Shown here piece after piece: positions 17,393 to 24,896 of a stretch of 64,000 nt of DNA (within the stretch, counting starts at the first letter, position 1; each line of letters opens with the position of its first letter). Source of the stretch: Nonomuraea sp. PA05 (GTDB lineage Bacteria; Actinomycetota; Actinomycetes; Streptosporangiales; Streptosporangiaceae). A program made the position numbers and the translations under genes. The notes below the pieces were generated by a model, which made no database searches, was not told the origin of the DNA, and was given only the letters and a program-made list of their open reading frames with translations. Location of the stretch: assembly GCF_008086045.1 (NCBI RefSeq), contig NZ_VSEY01000004.1:62001-126000 (forward strand). Direction: 5' to 3'.

Positions 17393-19870
17393 TCACCCCT
17401 CCTGGCGCACGAACAGGCCAGGACGCCGCTCCCCCCACAGCTCCTCGTCCAGGTGACGGTCGCGCCACACCTCGGGCGGATCGGCGAACCAGTCATGACC
17501 GAAGATCGCGTAGGGGTGGTCGGCGCCCGCCTGCGTCAGCTCGTACTGCCCCAGGTACGCCATCAGCGGCCGCCAGAGCTGCCCGTTCGCGACCAGCAGG
17601 TACGAGGCCGCCAGCCCCGGCTCGTGCAGCCAGCGGCGCAGCATCCACGCCTGGAACACGTCCGTGATGGGCGACGGCTTCGCCTCGAACGCGGGGCAGA
17701 TCAGGTGCCGCGCGATCCCCACGTGCGCCCCCTGCGGCAGCGCCATGCGGCGGCTCACGTCGTGCCAGATCTCCCCGACGACGGGGTCGGCGTCCAGCTC
17801 GTCCGGTTCGAGCCGCCGCAGCGTCAGCCACGTCAGGTAGGCCCGCAGCCGGTCGCTGCCCCGGGAGCGGAGCAGCGTGAACGCCTCCGGCCTGCGCTCC
17901 AGCCAGAACCGGACCGACGCGGCCGTCAGCTCGCCCTGCGACTCGCGGGCCATCGCCACGACCTCGTCGTGGTCGGCGGGCGTCACCTCGCACGCGCGCA
18001 CGTCCTCCTCGCCGACCTGCGACACGTACCGGCTCAGGACGCCGCCGCGCCTGCGCAGGTGGCTGATCGTGCGCATCACCGCCACGGACGCGTGCGGGTC
18101 ACGGGCGCCGCGCAGCAGCTCGCCCATCGCGTAGTGGCGGATCGTGCGGTGCATGCGCTCGTAGCCGACCGGGTCGCGCCAGCGCAGATGGTGGTCGAGG
18201 GCCTCGCGCAGCACCCCGCCGACGTCCAGGCCGTGGGCGGCGGTCTCCACGTACGGCTGCGTCCTGAGCCAGTCGAACAGCTCCGGCGCGGAGCCGTCCG
18301 GCAGCACCGTGGCGAGCAGGTCCTCGGTGGTGTGGCGGGCGTGCGCGGACACGTGCAGCGCCCGCCGGTGCAGGTCGGACGGCGCGTCGCCGGCCAGCAG
18401 CGCCAGCACCGTGTCCACCACGTGGCGGGCCGCCTCGCGGCGGGCCGGCTGGCCCGTGGCCGACATGCTCCTGCCCACCTCGGCGGCCAGCGACAGGGTG
18501 AAGGGATGGCCGGCGGCGAAGTCCACGATGGACGGGCGCAGGCCCGGCTCGACGCCGCGGGCTTCGAGCAGCGCCGTGGACTCGGCGGTGGTGAGGGGTT
18601 CGAGGTGCCGGATCACGATCGTCCCCGACCAGGCGGGGTCGGTGAGCCAGGCGGCGCTCGGTCCGGTCCTGCCCGCCGCCACGATCAGCGCGTCCGCGGG
18701 CAGGCGGCGGAGGTAGTCGTCGCGCAGCCACGGCTCCAGCTCCGCCAGCTTCTCGAAGGCGTCCACGAGCAGGACCAGGCCCGCCGCCCCTGCCAGCTCC
18801 TCCGCACACCGCTCGAGCCGCTCCCGCAGCCCGGCCGCGTGCGACGCGGCCGAATCGGGTGCTCGCCTCGCGGTGGAGGCGTCCAGGCGCCGTACCGTCC
18901 TGCCCTCGGCGGCGGCGTCGTCGGCGAGCTGGCCCAGCAGCGCCGACTTGCCGGAACCGGCCGGCCCGCGCACGAACAGCACCCCGGGACGATCCTGCTC
19001 CAGCAGATCCAGGAACGCGGCCCGCTCGGCGGCCCGGCCCACGAACCGCGCCCCGGCGGGCCGCAGCGACGGCTCCCTCCTGGCGGGAGGCTCCACCCGG
19101 GGCGCGAGCTCGTCGGGATCCGCCTCGGCCCGCAGGATCCGGTCGTGCACCGCCCGCAGCCGCGGCCCAGGGCTGACCCCCAGCTCCTTGCCGAGCAGGT
19201 CGTAGACCATCCGGTAGACCTCGAGCGCCTCCGCCCGCCTGCCGCCCGCGTACAGGGCGAGCAGATAGATCTCGTACAGCGGCTCTTCGAGCCGGTTCCG
19301 CTCGATGAGCAGCGGCACCTCGGCCGCCACCTCGGCGTGCTCGCCGCGCTCCAGCCGCAGCCGCAGCAGCTCCTGTACGGCGACCAGCCGCAGCCGCTCC
19401 AGCCGGAACCGCTCCCGCTCGGCCGCCTCCCCCGGCACCCCGGCCAGCGCGGTGCCCGTCCAGAGGGCGAGCGCCTGCTCCAGCAGCTTCACCGCGCCGG
19501 GGACGTGCCCCTCCTCGCGCTCCTGCCTGGAGGCCTCCAGCAGCTCGGCGAACTCCATGGCGTCCACGGCGAACAGCGCGGGATCGAGCATGTAGCCGCC
19601 GGACCGCGAGCTGATCGCCGCGTCCAGCCCGTGCGCCGACAGCAGCCGCCTGAGCCGGGAGATATACGTTCTGACGACGGCCTCGCCGGTGGCGGGCGCG
19701 TGCTCGCCCCACAGGCCGTCGATGACCTCGCCGATGCGGACGAAGCTGCCGCTGTTGGCGAGCAGCAGCATGAGCACGGCCTGTTGCTGCGGCGTGCCCA
19801 GGTCCAGCCGGGTGTCACCGCAGGCCAGGCCGGGCGGTCCGAGAATGGTGAACCGGCAGGGCAGAAGCAT
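17393..19870 (-). CDS. SARP/AfsR-like regulator with BTAD and NTPase domains
   Basis: An 825-residue transcriptional regulator. Residues 1-~95 form an OmpR-type winged helix (CRFTILGP, EVIDGLWGEHAP, VRTYISRLRRLL, SRSGGYML). A BTAD domain follows (~100-250; FAELLEASRQ, LWTGTALAGV, RLEEPLYEIYLLALYAGGRRAEALEVY), then an NTPase with P-loop RGPAGSGKSALL near 300 and LVLLVDAFEKL as a Walker B-like strand. The C-terminus (~560-825) is unrecognised, with no clear TPR or HTH. Such proteins usually activate antibiotic pathways. The start is uncertain: ATG 19870 begins at the conserved domain edge, but ATG 19924 is also in frame and neither has a clear ribosome binding site. It diverges from a second, short SARP. 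Confidence 0.87.
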   Translation of the reverse strand: MLLPCRFTILGPPGLACGDTRLDLGTPQQQAVLMLLLANSGSFVRIGEVIDGLWGEHAPATGEAVVRTYISRLRRLLSAHGLDAAISSRSGGYMLDPALFAVDAMEFAELLEASRQEREEGHVPGAVKLLEQALALWTGTALAGVPGEAAERERFRLERLRLVAVQELLRLRLERGEHAEVAAEVPLLIERNRLEEPLYEIYLLALYAGGRRAEALEVYRMVYDLLGKELGVSPGPRLRAVHDRILRAEADPDELAPRVEPPARREPSLRPAGARFVGRAAERAAFLDLLEQDRPGVLFVRGPAGSGKSALLGQLADDAAAEGRTVRRLDASTARRAPDSAASHAAGLRERLERCAEELAGAAGLVLLVDAFEKLAELEPWLRDDYLRRLPADALIVAAGRTGPSAAWLTDPAWSGTIVIRHLEPLTTAESTALLEARGVEPGLRPSIVDFAAGHPFTLSLAAEVGRSMSATGQPARREAARHVVDTVLALLAGDAPSDLHRRALHVSAHARHTTEDLLATVLPDGSAPELFDWLRTQPYVETAAHGLDVGGVLREALDHHLRWRDPVGYERMHRTIRHYAMGELLRGARDPHASVAVMRTISHLRRRGGVLSRYVSQVGEEDVRACEVTPADHDEVVAMARESQGELTAASVRFWLERRPEAFTLLRSRGSDRLRAYLTWLTLRRLEPDELDADPVVGEIWHDVSRRMALPQGAHVGIARHLICPAFEAKPSPITDVFQAWMLRRWLHEPGLAASYLLVANGQLWRPLMAYLGQYELTQAGADHPYAIFGHDWFADPPEVWRDRHLDEELWGERRPGLFVRQEG

Positions 19871-20102
19871 GCAGGTAAAGGTAGGTTCGCCCAGGTCTGC
19901 GCCGCGACCGTCATATGACGCCATGTGTGTACGTCATGTGTATGTACCCCGCCGAACCCCATATCGTGTCGCAGAACTTACAGACTGCGGACAACTCTGA
20001 CAATGCGCCGAATCATCGACGCGTCGTCAGTAAGGTCGGTCAGAGATGCCCTTCACGGCATCTGCGACGTGACACGCGAAGCGAAGAGGTGGGGGAACCT
20101 CG
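19871..20102. promoter_or_regulatory. Divergent control region between two SARP genes
   Basis: This 230-base region separates the two SARP genes. CATGTGT occurs twice (19922-19928 and 19935-19941, period 13), with the related TATGTAC after it. SARP targets are short direct repeats, so these are candidates, although the usual spacing is 11 or 22 bases. Confidence 0.4.
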
Positions 20103-20879
20103 ATGGGCGGGGTGAGTTTCGGGCTGCTGGGCCCGATCAACGTCTGGAGCGGCGGGGAGGAGCTGGACGCGGGGTCCCCGCAACAGCGCGGGGTGCTCGC
20201 CCTGCTGTTGCTCGGGGAGGGGCGCCAGGTCTCGCTCGACGAGATCGTCAGCGCGCTGTGGGGCGCCGAGGCGCCGCGCAGCGCCGTCGTGAGCACCCGC
20301 ACGTACGTCTCGCGCCTGCGCCGGGTGCTGGCCGACGGCGGGGGCGCCGGGCTGGGCGCCGAGGCCGAGATCAGGTCGGCGGGCGGCGGCTACCAGCTCG
20401 TCGTGGACCCGGGCACCGTGGACGTGACCGTGTTCCGCCAGACCACCGCCGCCGCGCGGGAGGCCCGCGAGCGCGGCAACACGGCGGAGGCGTCCCGGCT
20501 GCTGCGCGGCGCGCTGGCGCTGTGGCGGGGGACCGCCTTCGACGGGCTGGGCGGCGCGTTCTTCGAGGGCCGCCGCACCTGGCTGGAGCAGTTGCGCGCC
20601 TCCGTCATGGAGGAGCGCTGGGCGCTGGACATCGAACGGGGCGACTACGGGGAGGCGATCGCCGAGCTGGACCTCGCGACGGCGGCCGAGCCCTACCGCG
20701 AGCGGCTGTGGGAGCTGCTGATGTGGGCGCTCGACCGCGACGGCCGCCGCACGGAGGCGCTGGCGGCCTACCGGCGCATCGCCCGGCTGCTGGACGACGA
20801 CCTCGGCCTGGACCCGGGGCCCGGCCTGCGCAGAATGCACGCCCGCATCAGCACGGCCGCCGGAGCGTCCCTGGTCTGA
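20103..20879 (+). CDS. Small SARP transcriptional activator
   Basis: A 258-residue regulator with only the two SARP domains: an OmpR-like winged helix (SFGLLGPINV, DEIVSALWG, VSTRTYVSRLRRVL, GGGYQL) and a BTAD domain (FRQTTAAAREARE, LRGALALWRGTAFDGL, EPYRERLWELLMWAL, RTEALAAYRRIARLL, LGLDPGPGLRRMHARI). Family members bind direct repeats upstream of antibiotic genes and recruit RNA polymerase. ATG 20103 matches the domain edge, and the purine-rich GAGGTGGGGGAA lies upstream. It diverges from the larger SARP-NTPase gene, and the pair may cross-regulate. Its targets in this window are unknown; the nearby peptide cluster and ABC-F gene are candidates by proximity only. Confidence 0.9.
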   Translation: MGGVSFGLLGPINVWSGGEELDAGSPQQRGVLALLLLGEGRQVSLDEIVSALWGAEAPRSAVVSTRTYVSRLRRVLADGGGAGLGAEAEIRSAGGGYQLVVDPGTVDVTVFRQTTAAAREARERGNTAEASRLLRGALALWRGTAFDGLGGAFFEGRRTWLEQLRASVMEERWALDIERGDYGEAIAELDLATAAEPYRERLWELLMWALDRDGRRTEALAAYRRIARLLDDDLGLDPGPGLRRMHARISTAAGASLV

Positions 20880-20947
20880 GCCCCACGCCCGCACCGGCGC
20901 GGCCTTGGCCGGTCCGCGGCCGCGTCCTCGCCCCACGCCCGCACCGG
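20880..20947. repeat. 18-bp direct repeat around GC dyads in a convergent gap
   Basis: GCCCCACGCCCGCACCGG occurs at 20880-20897 and 20930-20947. Between the copies are GGCCTTGGCC and CCGCGGCCGCG, which can form GC-rich hairpins. The segment lies between convergent stops (20879 and 20964) and probably serves as a terminator for one or both genes. Confidence 0.6.
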
Positions 20948-20963
20948 GGTGGCGGGCCGGGTG

Positions 20964-23855
20964 TCACCGGTCGTCCGGCCGGTAGGTCTGGAGTATCCGG
21001 GCGAGGTCGGCGCGGGAGCTCACCCCGAGCTTGGGATAGATCCGGTGCAGATGCGTCCCGACGGTGCGGTGCGACAGGTACAGCCGCTGCCCGATCTCCC
21101 GGTTCGTCAGCCCCTCGGCGGCGAGCTGCGCGATGCTCAGCTCGTGCGGGGTCAGCCGGTCCCGCGCGTCGGGATCGCGGATAGGGCTCGACTCGCCCGC
21201 GCCGCGCAACTCCCGCCGCGCCCGCTCGCCCCAGGCTGCCAGGCCGAGCGCGTCGAAGGACTCCCTGGCCGTACGCAGGTGCATGCGCGACTCCACGGCC
21301 CGCCGCCGCCGGCGCAGCCACTCGCCGAACGCCAGGTGGAGCCGCGCCCGCTCGGCGGGCCACCCGGTCAGGTCCGCCCGCAGCGCCGCCGCGAACAGCT
21401 CCTCCGCCTCAGGGCCGGTGGCGAGCACGGCCCGCGCGTACCGCAGGCCGATGTGCAGCGCTGGCGACGGCGTGGACGCGGCCGGCGGCTCCAGGTCGCG
21501 CAGCACGTCCCGCATGCCGGCGGTCCGCCCGGCGCGCAACGCGGCCTCCGTCAGCTCGGCCAGGAAGTAGGCGCGCAGGCCGAGCTGGTAGGCGGGGTCG
21601 GTGGGGTCGAGGATCCGGCTCAGGTCGGCGAACGCGTCCTCGAAGCGTCCCTCGCTCATGGCGGCCAGGCCGCGCGCGAGCTGGACGGTGGCCAGCACGG
21701 GCCTGGCGGCGGCGGGCAGCGCGACCCGTTCCGCCTCGTCGGCCAGCGCCCTGGCCTGCTCGTGTTCGCCCCGCAACGCGGCGATCTCCGCCTGAACGGC
21801 CGTGGCCAGCCCGTACATGAACGGCTGGCCGGTCTCCTTGGCGAGCCTGGCGGCCTCCTCGGCGGCGGGGACGGCCGTGGCCAGGTCGCCCAGCCTGGTC
21901 GCGCTCCACGCCTGGACGGCCAGCGCCCGGGGCAGCAGCCCCAGCCTGCCCTGCGCGCGCAGCCCTGGCGCCGCCGCCGCGGAGAGGCGGGCCGCCAGGT
22001 CGAACGCGCCGACCTGCATGGCCGCACTGCCCAGGTACCGATCGGTCTCCGGGTCGGCGCCCGCGGCTCCGGCCAGCTCGCGCAGCCCGCCCAGCACGGC
22101 GGCGCCCCGCTCGAACGGCGCCGCGTACGCGTTGATCGCCACCATGCGCGGGTCGCCCGCCGGCAGCGGCAGCCCGTCGGCCACCCGCAGTACCAGGCGG
22201 CGGGCCTCCTGGCCCGGCTCGGACCAGAAGCAGCGCATGGCTGCGCCCCACAGGATCCGGACGGCCGGCTCGACGTGGCCCTCGGCGGCGACCGACGCGG
22301 CCAGCCCGGCCAGCTCCGGCACCCGGGAGACGTCCTCGCGCACTCCGTCCTCGAAGCCGCTGAGCAGCCAGGCGGCGGTGGCGCGGCGGCGGGGCGACAG
22401 GTCGAGGTCGCGCGCGTCGCGGACCAGGCGTTCCGCCGTGTCGCGGCTGCCGGACTCCACCGCCAGCTCGGCCGCGCGCAGCAACCTGAGCGCCTTGGCC
22501 TCGCGTTCCTCGCTCAGCCTGGCCGCCTGCTCCAGCGCCGCGATCGCGGCGGGGGCCGCGCCCCGGCGCCTGGCCTCGGCCGCGGCGGTGTCCAGCTCGG
22601 TGGCGACCTCCTCGTCGGCCCCGGCGGTCGCGGCGGCGCGATGCCAGGCCCGGCGGTCGGGGTGGTCGCGCAGAGTCTCGGCCAGGGCCAGGTGGGCCTG
22701 CCGGTAGGCGGCCAGGGGGGTGGTGGCGGGGATGGCCGAGCGCATCAGGGGATGGCGGAAACGCACCGTGCCGGGGCCCAGCTCGATCAGCCGGGCTTCG
22801 ACGGCCGGGGCGAAGATCTCCAGCTCGACCGGCGGGGAGGTGGGGGCTCCGGCGGCTTCCACGCTCGGGGCCGGGCCGGCGGCTCCGGTGGCTTCCGTGT
22901 TCGGGACGGGGACGGGGACGGGGACGGTGGCGGGGGCGGTGGCGGTGGCGGTGGCGGTGGCGGTGGCGGGTGGTGGTGCGTGCAGGATCAGGCGGGTGGC
23001 CGCGAGCGTCTCCGCGACCGACTCGCTCTCGTTGAGCGCCGCCACCAGCAGAGCGGTGCGCGCCGGGGCGGGCAGGGCGGCGACCCGGGCCGTGAACGCC
23101 CGCTCCAGCCGTTCGCCCAGCGGCGCGGGCGGGCCGTTCATGCCCGAGTCGTTCAGGGTCGCGGGCAGCTCGATCAGCGCCAGCGGGTTCCCGTCCGCCT
23201 CCGCCAGGATCCGTTCCCTGGCGGACGCGGTGAGGCCGGGGGCGGTGGAGTCGAGCAGCCCGGCGGCGGCCTCGCCGGAGAGGCGGCCCACGGGCATCGC
23301 CGCCAGCCCCGCCTCCCGCAGCGGCGACGGCTCGTCGTCCCGGAGGGTGACGACCATGGCGAGGGGCTCGGACTCGATCCGGCGCGCCACGAAGGCGAGG
23401 ACGTCGGCGCTGGCGCGGTCGAGCCAGTGCGCGTCCTCGACGACCACGAGCAGCGGCTGGGCGGCGGCGATCTCGGCGAGCAGGGTCAGCGCGGCCAGCC
23501 CGACGAGATACGTGCCAGGCCCCGCCGCATCGGGAACGACGTCGCCGAGGGCGCCGCGCAAGGCGTCGCGCTGCCCGGCGGGAAGCGCGTCCACCCCCGC
23601 CCGCACCGGAAACACCAGCTGGTGCAACCCCGCATACGCGAGGTTCCGCTCCCCCTCGACCCCGGTGATCGTGAGCACCCGCGCCCCGGCCCCGCCCGCC
23701 GCCGAGACCACCGCCGCGACCAGCGCGGACTTCCCGATGCCCGCCTCTCCCCCGATCAGGACCCCGCCACGCCCCCGGAGCCCGGCGACGAGCCCGGCCA
23801 GGGCCTCCAGTTCGGCCTCCCGCCCGAAAAGCGGCATGGTGGTGCGACCCCTCAT
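20964..23855 (-). CDS. LAL-family LuxR regulator (large ATP-binding)
   Basis: A 963-residue regulator. MPLFGREAELEAL opens the NTPase part; the P-loop GGEAGIGKSALV is near residue 32-42 and LLVVVEDAHWLD is the Walker B region. A long helical middle (TPR-like) leads to a C-terminal LuxR helix-turn-helix: LTPHELSIAQLAAEGLTNRE followed by IGQRLYLSHRTVGTHLHRIY. LAL proteins are ATP-dependent activators common in secondary metabolism and sugar use. The start could be ATG 23855 or ATG 23837; both precede the conserved edge. A Thr/Ala then Val/Pro dipeptide linker near residue 300-320 is encoded by a hexamer repeat tract. It is convergent with the small SARP and divergent from the luciferase-like gene. 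Confidence 0.87.
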   Translation of the reverse strand: MRGRTTMPLFGREAELEALAGLVAGLRGRGGVLIGGEAGIGKSALVAAVVSAAGGAGARVLTITGVEGERNLAYAGLHQLVFPVRAGVDALPAGQRDALRGALGDVVPDAAGPGTYLVGLAALTLLAEIAAAQPLLVVVEDAHWLDRASADVLAFVARRIESEPLAMVVTLRDDEPSPLREAGLAAMPVGRLSGEAAAGLLDSTAPGLTASARERILAEADGNPLALIELPATLNDSGMNGPPAPLGERLERAFTARVAALPAPARTALLVAALNESESVAETLAATRLILHAPPPATATATATATAPATVPVPVPVPNTEATGAAGPAPSVEAAGAPTSPPVELEIFAPAVEARLIELGPGTVRFRHPLMRSAIPATTPLAAYRQAHLALAETLRDHPDRRAWHRAAATAGADEEVATELDTAAAEARRRGAAPAAIAALEQAARLSEEREAKALRLLRAAELAVESGSRDTAERLVRDARDLDLSPRRRATAAWLLSGFEDGVREDVSRVPELAGLAASVAAEGHVEPAVRILWGAAMRCFWSEPGQEARRLVLRVADGLPLPAGDPRMVAINAYAAPFERGAAVLGGLRELAGAAGADPETDRYLGSAAMQVGAFDLAARLSAAAAPGLRAQGRLGLLPRALAVQAWSATRLGDLATAVPAAEEAARLAKETGQPFMYGLATAVQAEIAALRGEHEQARALADEAERVALPAAARPVLATVQLARGLAAMSEGRFEDAFADLSRILDPTDPAYQLGLRAYFLAELTEAALRAGRTAGMRDVLRDLEPPAASTPSPALHIGLRYARAVLATGPEAEELFAAALRADLTGWPAERARLHLAFGEWLRRRRRAVESRMHLRTARESFDALGLAAWGERARRELRGAGESSPIRDPDARDRLTPHELSIAQLAAEGLTNREIGQRLYLSHRTVGTHLHRIYPKLGVSSRADLARILQTYRPDDR
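22903..22975. repeat. GGGACG and GGTGGC hexamer tract in the LAL gene
   Basis: About four GGGACG units are followed by roughly seven GGTGGC-type units on the + strand. Read on the - strand they give alternating Thr-Ala and Val-Pro dipeptides, a flexible linker whose length could vary by slippage without a frameshift. Confidence 0.9.
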
Positions 23856-24044
23856 CTCGGATACGCGAGTCGTGGGGGACCTTACCCGAACGCCCACGTC
23901 CTGCTGCAACGCGACGTATACATCCCGCCGGGACATCAGGCCCGCCCGCCGACCGTTCGTCAACGGAGTCTGCGAGCCCCGCTCCTAGGCTGCCATGGCA
24001 TGTCCATCAACACCGGCTGTCGGGTACGGAAGGCTGAGGCGGGG
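23856..24044. promoter_or_regulatory. Divergent promoter region, LAL gene / luciferase-like gene
   Basis: This 189-base region should hold promoters for both flanking genes. I see a small perfect dyad, CCGTT-CGTC-AACGG (23953-23966), and GAGGCGGGG ahead of the luciferase-like start, but no clear -35/-10 elements. Confidence 0.35.
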
Positions 24045-24896
24045 ATGACTCTCGGAGTGGCGGTGCCCTTCACCGATCCGGCCGCGCTGGTTGCGTGGGC
24101 GCGGCGCGCGGACGCGGGCCCGTACGGCAGGATCGGCGTGCCGGACCGCATCGTGTACGACAACCCTGAGCCGATGGTCATGCTGGCGGCGATGGCGGCG
24201 GCGACGGAGCGCATCCGGGTGCAGTCGGAGGTGGTGCTCGCGCCGCTGCGCGAGCCCGTGCTGCTGGCCAAGCAGGCGGCGACGCTCGACCGGCTGTCCG
24301 GCGGCCGGTTCACCCTGGGCCTGGCGGTCGGCGCGCGCGAGGACGACTTCCGCGCGGTGGGCGCCGACCACGCCTCGCGGGGACGGCGGATGGACGAGCA
24401 ACTGGCGACGATGCGCCGGATCTGGGCGGGCGAGCCCGCCGCTCCCGGCCTCGGCCCCGTAGGCCCGGCGCCGGTGGGCGCGGGCGGCCCTGAGCTGCTG
24501 TTCGGCGGGTTCGCGCCGCCGGCGCTGGCGCGGGTCGCCCGCTGGGGCAGCGGCTACGTCTGCCCGGCGCCGCCCGGGTTCGCGGGAGGGCTGTTCGAGC
24601 TGGTCAGGCGGCAGTGGAAGGACGCGGGAAGGCCGGGCGAGCCGCTGCTCGTCGGTCAGGTCAACGTGGCACTGGGCCCGGAGCCCACCGTGGCGCAGGC
24701 CCGGGAGTCGCTGCTGCGCTACTACGCGTTCGCGCCGGACCTCGCCGCCCAGTCGGTGCGGGCGATGGCGACGACGGCCGCCGGGGTGCGGGACGTCGTG
24801 GCCGCGTACCGGGATCTGGGCGCGCATGAGGTGATGCTGAGCTGCTGGTCCGACGACCTGGCGCAGTTGGATCGCCTGGCGGACCTGCTGTCATGA
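24045..24896 (+). CDS. Luciferase-like (LLM class) flavin-dependent oxidoreductase
   Basis: A 283-residue TIM-barrel enzyme of the bacterial luciferase/F420-dependent family. Typical stretches are LGVAVPF at the N-terminus, ATERIRVQSEVVLAPLREPVLLAKQAATLDRLSGGRFTLGLAVG (split here only for description), EDDFRAVG, RGRRMDEQLATMRRIWAG and the end region GAHEVMLSCW. The family uses FMN or F420 for oxidations or reductions of varied substrates; actinomycetes often use F420. The protein is slightly short. ATG 24045 has GAGG 6 bases upstream and is preferred over ATG 24000. Its TGA overlaps the ATG of the next LAL gene (ATGA), so the two are co-translated, which is an unusual pairing for a regulator. 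Confidence 0.87.
   Translation: MTLGVAVPFTDPAALVAWARRADAGPYGRIGVPDRIVYDNPEPMVMLAAMAAATERIRVQSEVVLAPLREPVLLAKQAATLDRLSGGRFTLGLAVGAREDDFRAVGADHASRGRRMDEQLATMRRIWAGEPAAPGLGPVGPAPVGAGGPELLFGGFAPPALARVARWGSGYVCPAPPGFAGGLFELVRRQWKDAGRPGEPLLVGQVNVALGPEPTVAQARESLLRYYAFAPDLAAQSVRAMATTAAGVRDVVAAYRDLGAHEVMLSCWSDDLAQLDRLADLLS

Noticed and set aside
17360..19918. Long + strand open frame over the SARP-NTPase gene
   Set aside because: Antisense shadow: Arg/Pro/Gln/His-rich with no recognisable motif, opposite a protein with clear SARP, BTAD and P-loop features.
22903..22975. Hexamer tract considered as a CRISPR or regulatory satellite
   Set aside because: The units are 6 bases with no spacers, and the tract encodes an in-frame linker.
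20949..24896. Very long + strand open frame (over 1300 codons) across the first LAL gene
   Set aside because: It is a high-GC antisense shadow. The product is a Gly/Arg/Gln-rich low-complexity string with no domain, while the - strand frame gives a complete LAL protein. Only its last part, from 24045, is a real gene.
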